Position numbers and translations under genes: made by a program
The notes under the pieces: generated by a model
The model's database searches: none
Seen by the model: only the letters and a program-made list of their open reading frames with translations
What the model was told of the DNA's origin: nothing
From: Streptomyces sp. NBC_01451
GTDB taxonomy: Bacteria > Actinomycetota > Actinomycetes > Streptomycetales > Streptomycetaceae
DNA length: 64,000 nt
Reading direction: 5' to 3'
Assembly: GCF_036227485.1 (NCBI RefSeq)
Contig: NZ_CP109479.1
Location: 6,882,001 to 6,946,000, forward strand
In this document: one piece after another, positions 51,225-60,098 of the stretch
Layout: every line of letters begins with the position of its first letter
How positions within the stretch are numbered: position 1 is the stretch's first letter

Positions 51225-51278
51225 GGCCGAAGCGGGCCGTCTGCTGGGGGTTGCCGCCCCTGGACCCCCGCTTCGGCC
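51225..51278 (+). terminator. Terminator after DUF3052 gene
   Basis: GGCCGAAGCGGG / CCCGCTTCGGCC, perfect 12-bp arms, 12 bp after the stop; the intervening 30 nt can fold further (GGGGG/CCCCC). Confidence 0.75.
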
Positions 51279-51384
51279 CTGAACGGGCCACGTCCTCACA
51301 GGTACCGCGGCCTGCCACTGCCCCTGCGGTCGGTGCTCACTAGGGTGTTCTCACCCGAACAGCCCACCGAAGGGATGCAGGATC

Positions 51385-51843
51385 ATGGCGATCGAGGTCG
51401 GCGACAAGGCCCCGGACTTCGAGCTCAAGGACAACCACGGCGCCACCGTGCGGCTCTCGGACTTCCGCGGCGCGAAGAACGTGGTGCTCCTCTTCTACCC
51501 CTTCGCCTTCACCGGTGTGTGCACCGGTGAACTCTGCGACCTGCGGGACAACCTGCCGAGGTTCTCCGACCGGGACACCCAGGTGCTCGCCGTCTCCAAC
51601 GACTCCATCCACACCCTGCGCGTCTTCGGCGAGCAGGAGGGCTTCGACTACCCCCTGCTGTCCGACTTCTGGCCGCACGGCAACACTTCGCGCGCGTACG
51701 GAGTCTTCGACGAGGACAAGGGTTGTGCGGTGCGCGGGACCTTCATCATCGACAAGGAGGGCGTCGTGCGGTGGACCGTGGTCAACGGACTGCCGGACGC
51801 GCGTGACCTGAACGAGTACGTGAAGGCCCTCGACACCCTGTGA
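51385..51843 (+). CDS. ahpE: AhpE-type one-cysteine-like peroxiredoxin
   Basis: 152 residues. Reduces hydroperoxides and peroxynitrite in the cytoplasm. Peroxidatic Cys 46 in the PxxxTxxC motif ([14 protein letters not shown]); there is a further Cys at 51 and one in DKGCAVRG, so an intramolecular resolving Cys is possible. The blocks [18 protein letters not shown] and GTFIIDKEG are close to mycobacterial AhpE. A TAGGGT -10-like hexamer lies at 51341-51346. It immediately precedes the Ter genes, which fits an oxidative/metal stress locus. Confidence 0.92.
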   Translation: MAIEVGDKAPDFELKDNHGATVRLSDFRGAKNVVLLFYPFAFTGVCTGELCDLRDNLPRFSDRDTQVLAVSNDSIHTLRVFGEQEGFDYPLLSDFWPHGNTSRAYGVFDEDKGCAVRGTFIIDKEGVVRWTVVNGLPDARDLNEYVKALDTL

Positions 51844-51965
51844 TTCTTCGGTTCCACCCCTGCGTGGGGCGGGAACCCGTCACTAGGATCGACACGTTGA
51901 TCCGATAACGGCGCACGACGGGGCACACCGCACCCGGAAGCAGACGAGACACAAATGGAGGACTC

Positions 51966-52541
51966 GTGGGAGTCAGCCTCAGCAAGGGCGGCAACGTATC
52001 GCTGACCAAGGAGGCCCCGGGTCTCACCGCGGTCATCGTTGGTCTGGGATGGGACGCGCGTTCCACCACCGGCACCGACTTCGACCTCGACGCCAGCGCG
52101 ATCCTGACGAACGCGGACGGCAAGGTCAGTTCCGACGCCAACTTCGTGTTCTTCAACAACCTCAAGAGCCCGGACGGCTCCGTCGAACACACCGGCGACA
52201 ACATCACCGGTGAGGGCGAGGGCGACGACGAGCAGATCAAGGTCAATCTCGCGGCGGTCCCGGCCGACGTCGACAAGATCGTGTTCCCGGTCTCGATCTA
52301 CGAAGCCGAGAGCCGTCAGCAGTCCTTCGGCCAGGTGCGCAACGCGTTCATCCGCGTCGTGAACCAGGCGGGCGAGGCGGAGCTCGCGCGCTACGACCTC
52401 TCCGAGGACGCCTCGACGGAGACCGCCATGGTCTTCGGCGAGCTGTACCGGCACGGCACGGAGTGGAAGTTCCGCGCCATCGGCCAGGGATACGCGTCCG
52501 GTCTGCGCGGCATCGCGCAGGACTTCGGCGTGAACGTCTGA
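51966..52541 (+). CDS. terD: TerD-family protein, copy 1
   Basis: 191 residues from GTG 51966 with GGAGG upstream. Cytoplasmic beta-sandwich protein of the tellurium/stress response family that binds Ca2+. Both acidic loops are intact: [10 protein letters not shown] and the [12 protein letters not shown] / GEGEGDDE block. Length is the usual 191-192. Tandem with a close paralogue 101 bp downstream; shared runs such as [11 protein letters not shown] and [17 protein letters not shown] indicate gene duplication. Probably acts with the TerC-type protein at the membrane. Confidence 0.95.
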   Translation: MGVSLSKGGNVSLTKEAPGLTAVIVGLGWDARSTTGTDFDLDASAILTNADGKVSSDANFVFFNNLKSPDGSVEHTGDNITGEGEGDDEQIKVNLAAVPADVDKIVFPVSIYEAESRQQSFGQVRNAFIRVVNQAGEAELARYDLSEDASTETAMVFGELYRHGTEWKFRAIGQGYASGLRGIAQDFGVNV

Positions 52542-52642
52542 GCCGGACTTCCTCCGGTTCCGTCGTCCGGCGTCGCACTCCCGGTGCGGCGCCGGACGCG
52601 CTCGGTACATCTGTTCGCATCACCTCGGGGAGGACCAGCACT

Positions 52643-53218
52643 ATGGGCGTCACGCTTGCCAAGGGGGGCAATGTCTCCCTCTCCAAAGCCGCACCGAACC
52701 TCACCCAGGTGTTGGTCGGGCTCGGCTGGGACGCGCGTTCCACCACCGGCGCGCCCTTCGACCTCGACGCCAGTGCCCTGCTGTGCGGCGGTGGAAGGGT
52801 GCTCGGCGACGAGTGGTTCATCTTCTACAACCAGCTCACGAGCCCCGACGGCTCTGTGGAGCACACCGGCGACAACCTCACCGGTGAGGGCGAGGGCGAC
52901 GACGAGTCGCTGATCGTCGACCTGCCCAGGGTGCCGGCCGCCTGCGACAAGATCATCTTTCCGGTCTCGATCCACGACGCGGACAACCGCGGCCAGACCT
53001 TCGGCCAGGTCGGCAACGCCTTCATCCGGGTCGTCAACCAGGCCGACGGCCAGGAACTGGCGCGTTACGACCTGAGTGAGGACGCTTCGACGGAGACCGC
53101 CATGATCTTCGGTGAGTTGTACCGCTACCAGGGCGAGTGGAAGTTCCGTGCAGTTGGACAGGGGTACGCGTCGGGTCTGAAGGGCATCGCTCTAGACTTC
53201 GGAGTCAACGTTTCGTAA
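52643..53218 (+). CDS. terD: TerD-family protein, copy 2
   Basis: 191 residues, GGGGAGGA before ATG 52643. Same architecture as copy 1, with calcium loops [10 protein letters not shown] and [12 protein letters not shown] / GEGEGDDE. It differs mainly around residues 48-60 ([18 protein letters not shown]), where copy 1 has a different loop, and in the centre. The DNA of both copies keeps long identical stretches, so they diverged by tandem duplication. It precedes the TerC-type gene by 50 bp and probably shares its transcript. Confidence 0.95.
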   Translation: MGVTLAKGGNVSLSKAAPNLTQVLVGLGWDARSTTGAPFDLDASALLCGGGRVLGDEWFIFYNQLTSPDGSVEHTGDNLTGEGEGDDESLIVDLPRVPAACDKIIFPVSIHDADNRGQTFGQVGNAFIRVVNQADGQELARYDLSEDASTETAMIFGELYRYQGEWKFRAVGQGYASGLKGIALDFGVNVS

Positions 53219-53268
53219 AGCCGAGTACGGCAGCGGGGGAGACCCGTAAACACACGATTGGGTAGCCA

Positions 53269-54417
53269 GTGATTCTGAAAACCTTCGGCTGGTCGTTCGC
53301 GGTCACCGCGCTCGGCCTGGTCGCGGCGGTCTTCTACGGGGGGTGGACCGGCTTCGGCATCGTGGCGATCCTCTCCATCCTCGAGATCTCGCTGTCCTTC
53401 GACAACGCGGTGGTCAACGCCGGAATCCTGAAGAAGATGAGTGCCTTCTGGCAGAAGATCTTCCTCACGGTCGGTGTCCTCATCGCCGTCTTCGGTATGC
53501 GGCTCGTCTTCCCCGTCGTGATTGTGGCCATCAGCGCCAAGATCGGTCCGATCGACGCGGTCGACCTCGCTCTCAACAACAAGGACCAGTACCAGCAGCT
53601 GGTCACCGACGCCCACCCGGCGATCGCCGCCTTCGGTGGCATGTTCCTGTTGATGATCTTCCTCGACTTCATCTTCGAGGACCGGGACATCAAGTGGCTC
53701 GGCTGGCTGGAACGCCCGCTCGCCAAGCTCGGCAAGGTCGACATGCTGTCGGTCTGCATCGCCCTGATCGTGCTCATGATCTCCGCCATGACGTTCGCGA
53801 CCAACGCCCACCAGCACGGTGGCGCCCACGTCGACAAGGCGCAGACGGTGCTCATCTCCGGTATCGCCGGTCTGATCACGTACATGATCGTCGGCGGGCT
53901 CTCCGGCTACTTCGAGGACAAGCTGGAGGAAGAGGAGGAGCGCGAGCACGAGGCCGACGAGGAGGCCGAGCGCACCGGCAAGAAGAGGCCGGCCGTCGTT
54001 CTCGCCGGCCAGGCCGCGTTCTTCATGTTCCTCTACCTCGAAGTGCTGGACGCGTCCTTCTCCTTCGACGGTGTGATCGGCGCCTTCGCCGTCACCAACG
54101 ACATCGTGCTGATGGCCCTGGGCCTCGGTATCGGCGCCATGTACGTCCGGTCGCTCACGGTCTACCTGGTCCGCCAGGGCACCCTCGACGACTACGTCTA
54201 CCTGGAGCACGGCGCGCACTACGCGATCGGCGCCCTCGCCGCCATCCTGCTCGTCACCATCCAGTACGAGATCCACGAGGTCATCACCGGCCTGGTGGGC
54301 GTCGTCCTGATCGCCTGGTCCTTCTGGTCCTCCGTGCGCCGCAACACCAAACTGGCGGCGGCCGAGGGAAAAGCGGCGGGCTCGGACGAGAAGACTGAGG
54401 TCTCGTCCGGGGTGTGA
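53269..54417 (+). CDS. TerC-related integral membrane protein (DUF475)
   Basis: 382 residues from GTG 53269 (weak ribosome site). About nine transmembrane helices. Conserved acidic membrane motifs ILEISLSFDNAVVNA (TM2) and EVLDASFSFDGVIGAF (TM7) are those of the TerC superfamily. They form the predicted metal-ion site. A charged cytoplasmic loop (EDKLEEEEEREHEADEEAERTGKK) separates the halves. Known TerC-family members export Mn2+ or work with TerD. Cotranscribed with the two TerD genes and followed by a strong hairpin. Confidence 0.93.
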   Translation: MILKTFGWSFAVTALGLVAAVFYGGWTGFGIVAILSILEISLSFDNAVVNAGILKKMSAFWQKIFLTVGVLIAVFGMRLVFPVVIVAISAKIGPIDAVDLALNNKDQYQQLVTDAHPAIAAFGGMFLLMIFLDFIFEDRDIKWLGWLERPLAKLGKVDMLSVCIALIVLMISAMTFATNAHQHGGAHVDKAQTVLISGIAGLITYMIVGGLSGYFEDKLEEEEEREHEADEEAERTGKKRPAVVLAGQAAFFMFLYLEVLDASFSFDGVIGAFAVTNDIVLMALGLGIGAMYVRSLTVYLVRQGTLDDYVYLEHGAHYAIGALAAILLVTIQYEIHEVITGLVGVVLIAWSFWSSVRRNTKLAAAEGKAAGSDEKTEVSSGV

Positions 54418-54444
54418 CAACCTCCGGTGTGAGGAACGCTCTGA

Positions 54445-54485
54445 GCGGGGCGGCTACGAGGAATCGTCCTCGTCGGCCGCCCCGC
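54445..54485 (+). terminator. Terminator after TerC-type gene
   Basis: GCGGGGCGGC / GCCGCCCCGC outer arms (10 bp) with inner GAGGA/TCCTC, 27 bp after the stop; it separates the terD-terD-terC unit from the next TerD-like gene. Confidence 0.75.
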
Positions 54486-54549
54486 GGTCTTGCGGGCGGC
54501 CGACTGACGGCATGGACGAATGTGCGGGGGCTGGACGGGTGGGGGCGGG

Positions 54550-55287
54550 ATGAGTTTCTGGGACGACCTGTGGCGCGGCCGTACGACGGACTTCGACGCC
54601 GGCAGCGCGGCGAGCAACTCCATCGAGCTGACCAAGCGGCACCAACGGGTATCGCTCACGAGGCAGGGCGCCGCGACCGGCCACCTGCGCATCAATCTGT
54701 CCTGGCGGATGCGTACGTCGGACATCGGCGGCCCCAAGCGGCAGAGCCTGTGGCGACACCCCTTCCAGGCCCTGCGGCCGGAGGAGGTCAAGGGCCACAC
54801 CCAGAGCATGGTGAACGTCGACCTCGACCTGGGCATCCTGTACGAGCTGACGGACGGCACCAAAGGGGTCGTACAGCCCCTGGGCGGGTTCCTCGGCGAC
54901 ACGAACGTGCCGCCGTACGTCAAGCTCAGCGGGGACGACCGGTTCGGGTCGGCGTCCGGGGAGACGGCGTACGTCAATCTCGACCACCGGGACGAGATCA
55001 AGCGGCTGCTGGTGTTCGTGTACATCTACGACCAGACGCCGGCGTTCGACCGGACCCACGCGATCGTGACGCTCTACCCCAGCAACGGGCCGCGCATCGA
55101 GATCGGCCTCGACGAGCGGCACTCGCAGGCCCGGTCCTGTGCGGTGGTGCTGATCGAGAACGTGAAGAACGAGCTGATCGTCCGGCGGGAAGTGAAGTTC
55201 GTCTACGGGTTCCAGGCGGAGCTCGACCGGTTGTACGGGTGGGGGCTGCAGTGGGGCAGGGGATACAAGACCAAGGCTGAGCGCTGA
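54550..55287 (+). CDS. Divergent TerD-like protein
   Basis: 245 residues, start ATG 54550 (MSFWDDLWRG); a frame from 54520 adds ten unlikely residues. The N-terminal about 70 residues are basic and specific. The rest is a TerD-like beta sandwich: VNVDLDLGILYELTDG, the loop KLSGDDRFGSASGETAYV with acidic ligands, and VIVTLYPSNG-like block AIVTLYPSNGPRIEIGLDE. It ends GWGLQWGRGYKTKAER, a C-terminus seen in long TerD-like proteins. Probably a metal-binding member of the Ter system with a different partner from the 191-residue copies. Confidence 0.88.
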   Translation: MSFWDDLWRGRTTDFDAGSAASNSIELTKRHQRVSLTRQGAATGHLRINLSWRMRTSDIGGPKRQSLWRHPFQALRPEEVKGHTQSMVNVDLDLGILYELTDGTKGVVQPLGGFLGDTNVPPYVKLSGDDRFGSASGETAYVNLDHRDEIKRLLVFVYIYDQTPAFDRTHAIVTLYPSNGPRIEIGLDERHSQARSCAVVLIENVKNELIVRREVKFVYGFQAELDRLYGWGLQWGRGYKTKAER

Positions 55288-55357
55288 CGCTTGGTCTTGG
55301 CGGGGCGCCCTGGAGCTCGGGGGGTTCTGTGGAGTGGCGGCTGCGGGCTGTGTGTGG

Positions 55358-55384
55358 TTGATCGCGCAGTTCCCCGCGCCCCTC
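55358..55384 (-). repeat. Interspersed repeat copy c (inverted)
   Basis: On the minus strand AGGGGCGCGGGGAACTGCGC followed by GATCAAC, identical to copies a and b over 20 bases. Its outer end forms GCGCCCC-TCA-GGGGCGC (55376-55392), so here it doubles as a terminator-like hairpin between two convergent genes. Confidence 0.88.
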
Positions 55385-55397
55385 AGGGGCGCCTGTC

Positions 55398-56177
55398 CTA
55401 CCGGCTGATGAACTGTGGGCCCTGGGGCGGCAGGCGGAAGTCCGGGGACGGGTTCGGGGATGCTCCCACCGGTTGGGGGTACCCGTACGCCGGCTGGTTC
55501 GCGTTCGGGCTCGTGGGCTGCGGGTAGCCGTAGGTCGGCTGCGGAGGGAGAGTGGGCGGATGCTGGACCGTGGTGACCGCCGAGGTGTCCGTGGGCGGGG
55601 CGTTGGTGGTGTCCGGGAACGGCTCCTCGGCCGGCGGGTCCTCCACCGAGATGCCGAAGTCCGTCGCCAGGCCCTCCAGGCCGTTCGAATAGCCCTCACC
55701 CAGGGCGCGGAACTTCCAGCCGTCGCCGCGCCGGTACAGCTCGCCGCAGATCAGCGCCGTTTCCTCGCCCGTCTCCGGTTTGACGTCGAAGTACGCCAGC
55801 GGTTCGCCGTCCGCGACGGCACCGTCGTACAGCAGGATGCGCAGAGACCGTACGCGGTCGAAGGTCACGCCGTCCGCCGAGGCGATCAGCATAATCTGGC
55901 CGACCGCTGACTCGACACCGGTCAGATCCGTCTGGATCGTGTCGGTCAGGCCCTCGGCCACCCGTTTCTTGCCGAGGCGCCAGACCTTGCCCGAGGGGTG
56001 GCGGGGTTGGTTGTAGAAGACGAAGTCCTCGTCGGAGCGCACACGACCGTCGGGGCCGAGGAGCAGCGCCGAGGCGTCGACATCCGGAACCCCCTGCCCG
56101 GGCGTCCAGCGCAGGACGGCGCGCACCGTCGTCGCTTCGAGCGGGACGTTCGACCCCTTCAGCATCGCGTGCGTCAT
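55398..56177 (-). CDS. TerD-family protein with degenerate metal loops and Pro-rich tail
   Basis: 259 residues. Residues 1-180 are a TerD domain ([60 protein letters not shown]). The acidic loop found in the other copies ([19 protein letters not shown]) is replaced by [20 protein letters not shown], so the calcium site looks partly lost. The last 75 residues are disordered and Pro-rich with two YGYPQP units, a possible interaction tail. Convergent with the TerD-like gene and divergent from the CitE-like gene. Confidence 0.9.
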   Translation of the reverse strand: MTHAMLKGSNVPLEATTVRAVLRWTPGQGVPDVDASALLLGPDGRVRSDEDFVFYNQPRHPSGKVWRLGKKRVAEGLTDTIQTDLTGVESAVGQIMLIASADGVTFDRVRSLRILLYDGAVADGEPLAYFDVKPETGEETALICGELYRRGDGWKFRALGEGYSNGLEGLATDFGISVEDPPAEEPFPDTTNAPPTDTSAVTTVQHPPTLPPQPTYGYPQPTSPNANQPAYGYPQPVGASPNPSPDFRLPPQGPQFISR

Positions 56178-56372
56178 GCGGTCATCCTGCCTTCTCGGTC
56201 CTGGTCACGACAACGCGGGGGCATCGGTTCTGCGTGTCCGCGTTACCTGAACTTCATTCTCAGTGGGAACCCCCGACATGGATCCCTACGTACTATTACC
56301 GGCCACCCATCAACACTCGACCGACACCCGATCACCACTCGACCGGCCGTCCAGCCGCCACGGGGGAATTTC

Positions 56373-57545
56373 ATGCGTCATTTCGGGCACATCGCGCCTG
56401 AGGTACGGCAGCGCCTGTTCCACCAGGAGCCGTGCGAGTTCACCGCCGACTCCCCGGCCCGGCTGCTCGCCACGGCCCTGGGGGCCACCCTGTACAGCCC
56501 GGCCACCCGCCCGCGCCTCGCCGACGCCATCGTCAAGCAGGTCGCCCGCGGTGTCGTCTCGATGGTGCTGTGCCTGGAGGACTCCATCGACGACTCGGAG
56601 GTCGCCGACGCCGAGGAGAACCTGGTGCGGGAGTTCGGCGTGCTCGACGAGCGCCCCGACGCCACCACCGGGCTGCCGCTGCTGTTCATCCGGGTCCGTA
56701 CGCCGGAACAGATCCCCGACCTCGTACGCCGCCTCGGGCCGACCGCCAGGCTGCTCTCCGGGTTCGTGATGCCGAAGTTCACCGAGGAACGCGGGATGCC
56801 GTTCCTGGAGGCACTCGCCGACGCCGAGGCCGCCAGCGGCCGACGGCTGTTCGGCATGCCCGTGCTCGAATCGCCCGAGCTGATGTACCGGGAGACGCGG
56901 GTGGAGACCCTGGAGGGCATCTCCCGCGCCGTCGACAAGTACCGCGACCGCGTCCTCGCCCTGCGCCTCGGCGTCACCGACTTCTGCTCCTCGTACGGGC
57001 TGCGCAGAGCCCCGGATATGACCGCGTACGACGTCCACGTCGTCGCCTCCGTCATCGCCGACGTCGTCAACATGATGGGACGGGCCGACGGCACCGGGTT
57101 CACCGTCACCGGGCCCGTCTGGGAGTACTTCCGGGTCCAGGAGCGCATGTTCAAGCCACAGCTGCGCCGCAGCCCCTTCCTGGACGGCCAGGCCGAGGAA
57201 CTGCGTGAGACGCTGATCGAGCACGCCATGGACGGGCTGCTCCGCGAGATCAGCCTCGACCAGGCCAACGGGCTGCTCGGCAAGACCTGCATCCACCCCT
57301 CGCACGTACTGCCCGTGCACACACTGTCCGTGGTCAGTCACGAGGAGTTCAGTGACGCCCAGGACATCCTGCGGCCCGAGCGCTGCGGCGGAGGCGTCCT
57401 GCGGTCGGCGTACACGAACAAGATGAACGAGGTGAAGCCGCACCGCGCCTGGGCCGAGCGGACCCTGCTGCGCGCCGAGGTCTTCGGCGTCGCCAACGAG
57501 GACATCGGCTTCGTGGAGCTGCTCACCGCCGGTATCCCCGACTGA
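56373..57545 (+). CDS. HpcH/HpaI aldolase / CitE-like lyase of the Ter biosynthetic module
   Basis: 390 residues. TIM-barrel lyase of the citrate-lyase-beta superfamily: VVSMVLCLEDSIDDSEVADAE with the Glu/Asp pair, LPLLFIRVRTPEQI, GFVMPKFT and MPVLESPELMYRET carrying the second metal-binding acidic residue; RLGVTDFCSSYGLRR follows. Longer than stand-alone CitE (about 290). This variant occurs with Ter genes and PRTase/HAD genes and is thought to supply a carbon unit for a nucleoside-like product. ATG 56373 lacks a strong ribosome site (CGGGGGAA upstream). The 56178-56372 region is the divergent promoter zone. Confidence 0.87.
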   Translation: MRHFGHIAPEVRQRLFHQEPCEFTADSPARLLATALGATLYSPATRPRLADAIVKQVARGVVSMVLCLEDSIDDSEVADAEENLVREFGVLDERPDATTGLPLLFIRVRTPEQIPDLVRRLGPTARLLSGFVMPKFTEERGMPFLEALADAEAASGRRLFGMPVLESPELMYRETRVETLEGISRAVDKYRDRVLALRLGVTDFCSSYGLRRAPDMTAYDVHVVASVIADVVNMMGRADGTGFTVTGPVWEYFRVQERMFKPQLRRSPFLDGQAEELRETLIEHAMDGLLREISLDQANGLLGKTCIHPSHVLPVHTLSVVSHEEFSDAQDILRPERCGGGVLRSAYTNKMNEVKPHRAWAERTLLRAEVFGVANEDIGFVELLTAGIPD

Positions 57546-57617
57546 CATCCGCTCTCGATCGCCTGGGCGGCCGACACCACCGACCTGGCACCCCCCGACG
57601 AACACACATAGGGATTC

Positions 57618-60098
57618 ATGAACAACGCTGTGCACAACGGGGTCTGGTCCGGCACCTGGGTCGCCGAGCGGCTCGGGGTCGAGCTGGTCGGCGGCGACGA
57701 CCTGCGCGAGCTGCTCGGCCTCGCCCTGCGCCGCAACCCCAAGCGGGCGCACCTGCTGGTGTCGAACGTACTCGGCAAGCATGTCCCGCAGTCACCCGCC
57801 GTCGTCTACGGCCACGGCTTCGCCCTCGGCGAGCGCGTCCGCGAGCTGCTGGGCGCCCACGAGTCGCGGCGCGCGGTCGTCGTCGGGTACGCCGAGACGG
57901 CCACCGGGCTCGGCCACTGCGTCGCCGACGGCGTGGGCCTCGCGCCCTACCTCCACTCCACCCGGCGCCCGGTCGACGGCGTCGACCGCGCGGGCGGCTT
58001 CGAGGAGGCACACTCGCACGCCACCTCCCACCTCCTCCTCCCCGAGAACCCCGCGCTGCTGGCCGGCCCCGGCCCGCTGGTCCTCGTCGACGACGAGTTC
58101 TCCACCGGCAACACCGTCCTCAACACCATCCGCGCGCTGCACGAGCGCTACCCGCGCGAGCGGTACGTCATAGTCGCCCTCGTCGACATGCGCTCCGCCG
58201 CCGACACCGGCCGCCTGGACGAGTTCGCCGACGAGATCGGCGCCCGCGTCGACCTGGTCACCACGGCGGACGGAACGGTTCGCCTGCCGGAGGGCGTGCT
58301 GGAGAAGGGGCAGGAACTCGTCGAGCGTTACGAGAACCCCCCGGGGGCGCGGGGAACCGCGCGAACGGCCCCCACCGGACCGCAGCCGTCACACAACCGG
58401 CACACCCGAGTCGAACTGCGCTGGCCCCGAGGCATCCCGGACGGCGCCCGCCACGGCTTCACGCCCGGGCACCGAATACGCATGGAGGCCGCGCTGCCCG
58501 CGATGGCGGCGAGGCTCGCCGAGAGCCTCCCCGCAGACGCCCGCCGCGTCCTCGTCCTCGGCTTCGAGGAGCTGATGTACGCCCCGCTGCGCCTCGCCCA
58601 GGAGCTGGAGCGGGTGCTGGAGGGCGCCGAGGTCCGCTACTCGACGACCACCAGGTCACCCGTCCTCGCCGTGGACGACCCGGGGTACGCGATCCGCAGC
58701 CGCCTCGTCTTCCCGGCCCACGACGACCCGGCCGACGGGCCCGGCGACCGCTACGCCTACAACGTGGCCGGCGCCGGCTTCGACGCCGTCGTCGCGGTCG
58801 TGGACTCCACCGCCGACACACCCGAACTGCACGCCCCCGACGGCCTGTTGGCCACGCTCGCCGCGCACACGCCGAACGTCGTGCTCGCCGTCGTCCCCTC
58901 GTACGTACCCGCACGTCCGCACGTACCCGAAAGGCCCCGCATGCTGCCCGAGCCCCTCCGCGGTCCCGCGTTCTCCTCGTATCCACCGGACGAGGTCGGC
59001 TGGCTGCTGCGGGATCTCTCGGACGTGAGCCTGGAGGCGCCCACCGAGGAGCGGGAGGAGGCGATCCAGGCGGGCGGCGCCCACTACGCCGAGTCGCTGC
59101 CGGTCGAGTACCAGCCCAGCGACCAGTACCAGGAGCTGTTCCGCGCCGCCCTCGACACCTCCGCCGCCCGTATCGCCCAAGCCGTGGGCGCGGTCACCGA
59201 GTTGGTGCTCGCCGAGCGCTCACCGCGTCCGGTGCTCGTCTCGCTGGCGCGGGCCGGAACACCCGTCGGGGTCCTCATGCGGCGCTGGGCCCAGCACCGC
59301 CACGGGCTCGAACTGCCCCACTACGCCGTGTCGATCGTCCGGGGCCGGGGCATCGACGCCAACGCGCTGCGCTGGCTGGCAGCCCACCACGACCCCGCCG
59401 ACGTCGTGTTCGTCGACGGCTGGACCGGCAAGGGCGCCATCACCCGCGAACTCGCCGACGCCATCGAGGAGTTCGAGGCTTCCGACGGCATCACCGGCTT
59501 CGACCCGGAGATCGCGGTCCTGGCCGACCCGGGCTCCTGCGTCCGGACGTACGGCACCCGCGAGGACTTCCTCATCCCCTCCGCCTGCCTCAACTCCACG
59601 GTGTCCGGCCTGATTTCGCGGACCGTCCTGCGCGCTGACCTGGTCGGCCCGAACGACTTCCACGGCGCCAAGTTCTACCGCGAACTCGCCGGCGCCGACG
59701 TCTCGGTGGACTTCCTCGACGCCGTCGCCGCCCGCTTCCCCGAGGTCGCGGACGCCGTCGGCACCTCGGTCAAGGAGCTGCTGGCCGCGGACCGGGAACC
59801 GACCTGGGAGGGCTGGGCGGCCGTCGAGCGGATCAGCGAGGAGTACGAGATCCACGACGTGAACCTCGTCAAGCCCGGCGTCGGCGAGACCACCCGGGTG
59901 CTGCTGCGCCGCGTCCCCTGGAAGATCCTGGCCCGGGCCGGAGCGGGCGCCGACCTCGACCACGTACGCCTGCTCGCCGAGCAGCGGGGCGTACCCGTCG
60001 AGGAGGTGGCCGAACTCCCGTACACCTGCGTCGGGTTGATCCACCCCAAGTACACGCGGGGCGCGACCGGCGCCGACGGCAGGGCGGTGTCGGCATGA
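57618..60098 (+). CDS. Fused phosphoribosyltransferase-TRSP-phosphoribosyltransferase of the Ter module
   Basis: 826 residues, three parts. (1) About 1-235, PRTase with the PRPP loop VLVDDEFSTGNTV (158-166). (2) About 260-450, TRSP-like domain: LGFEELMYAPLRLAQELE and STTTRSPVLAVDD. (3) About 451-826, second PRTase-type domain starting SSYPPDEVGWLLRDL with a VFVDGWTGKGAI loop. These correspond, as I recall the families, to PRTase_2, TRSP and PRTase_1, enzymes predicted to build a nucleoside-like metabolite in Ter systems. Between parts 1 and 2, residues about 242-251 are encoded by an in-frame copy of the interspersed GC repeat (NPPGARGTARTAP). The gene overlaps the HAD gene by ATGA. Confidence 0.88.
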   Translation: MNNAVHNGVWSGTWVAERLGVELVGGDDLRELLGLALRRNPKRAHLLVSNVLGKHVPQSPAVVYGHGFALGERVRELLGAHESRRAVVVGYAETATGLGHCVADGVGLAPYLHSTRRPVDGVDRAGGFEEAHSHATSHLLLPENPALLAGPGPLVLVDDEFSTGNTVLNTIRALHERYPRERYVIVALVDMRSAADTGRLDEFADEIGARVDLVTTADGTVRLPEGVLEKGQELVERYENPPGARGTARTAPTGPQPSHNRHTRVELRWPRGIPDGARHGFTPGHRIRMEAALPAMAARLAESLPADARRVLVLGFEELMYAPLRLAQELERVLEGAEVRYSTTTRSPVLAVDDPGYAIRSRLVFPAHDDPADGPGDRYAYNVAGAGFDAVVAVVDSTADTPELHAPDGLLATLAAHTPNVVLAVVPSYVPARPHVPERPRMLPEPLRGPAFSSYPPDEVGWLLRDLSDVSLEAPTEEREEAIQAGGAHYAESLPVEYQPSDQYQELFRAALDTSAARIAQAVGAVTELVLAERSPRPVLVSLARAGTPVGVLMRRWAQHRHGLELPHYAVSIVRGRGIDANALRWLAAHHDPADVVFVDGWTGKGAITRELADAIEEFEASDGITGFDPEIAVLADPGSCVRTYGTREDFLIPSACLNSTVSGLISRTVLRADLVGPNDFHGAKFYRELAGADVSVDFLDAVAARFPEVADAVGTSVKELLAADREPTWEGWAAVERISEEYEIHDVNLVKPGVGETTRVLLRRVPWKILARAGAGADLDHVRLLAEQRGVPVEEVAELPYTCVGLIHPKYTRGATGADGRAVSA
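58343..58370 (+). repeat. Interspersed repeat copy d, inside a coding sequence
   Basis: GGGGGCGCGGGGAACCGCGC followed by GAACGGCC; it differs from the other copies at T-to-C (AACCGCGCG), shared with copy e. The reading frame passes through it, encoding GARGTAR. Confidence 0.88.
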
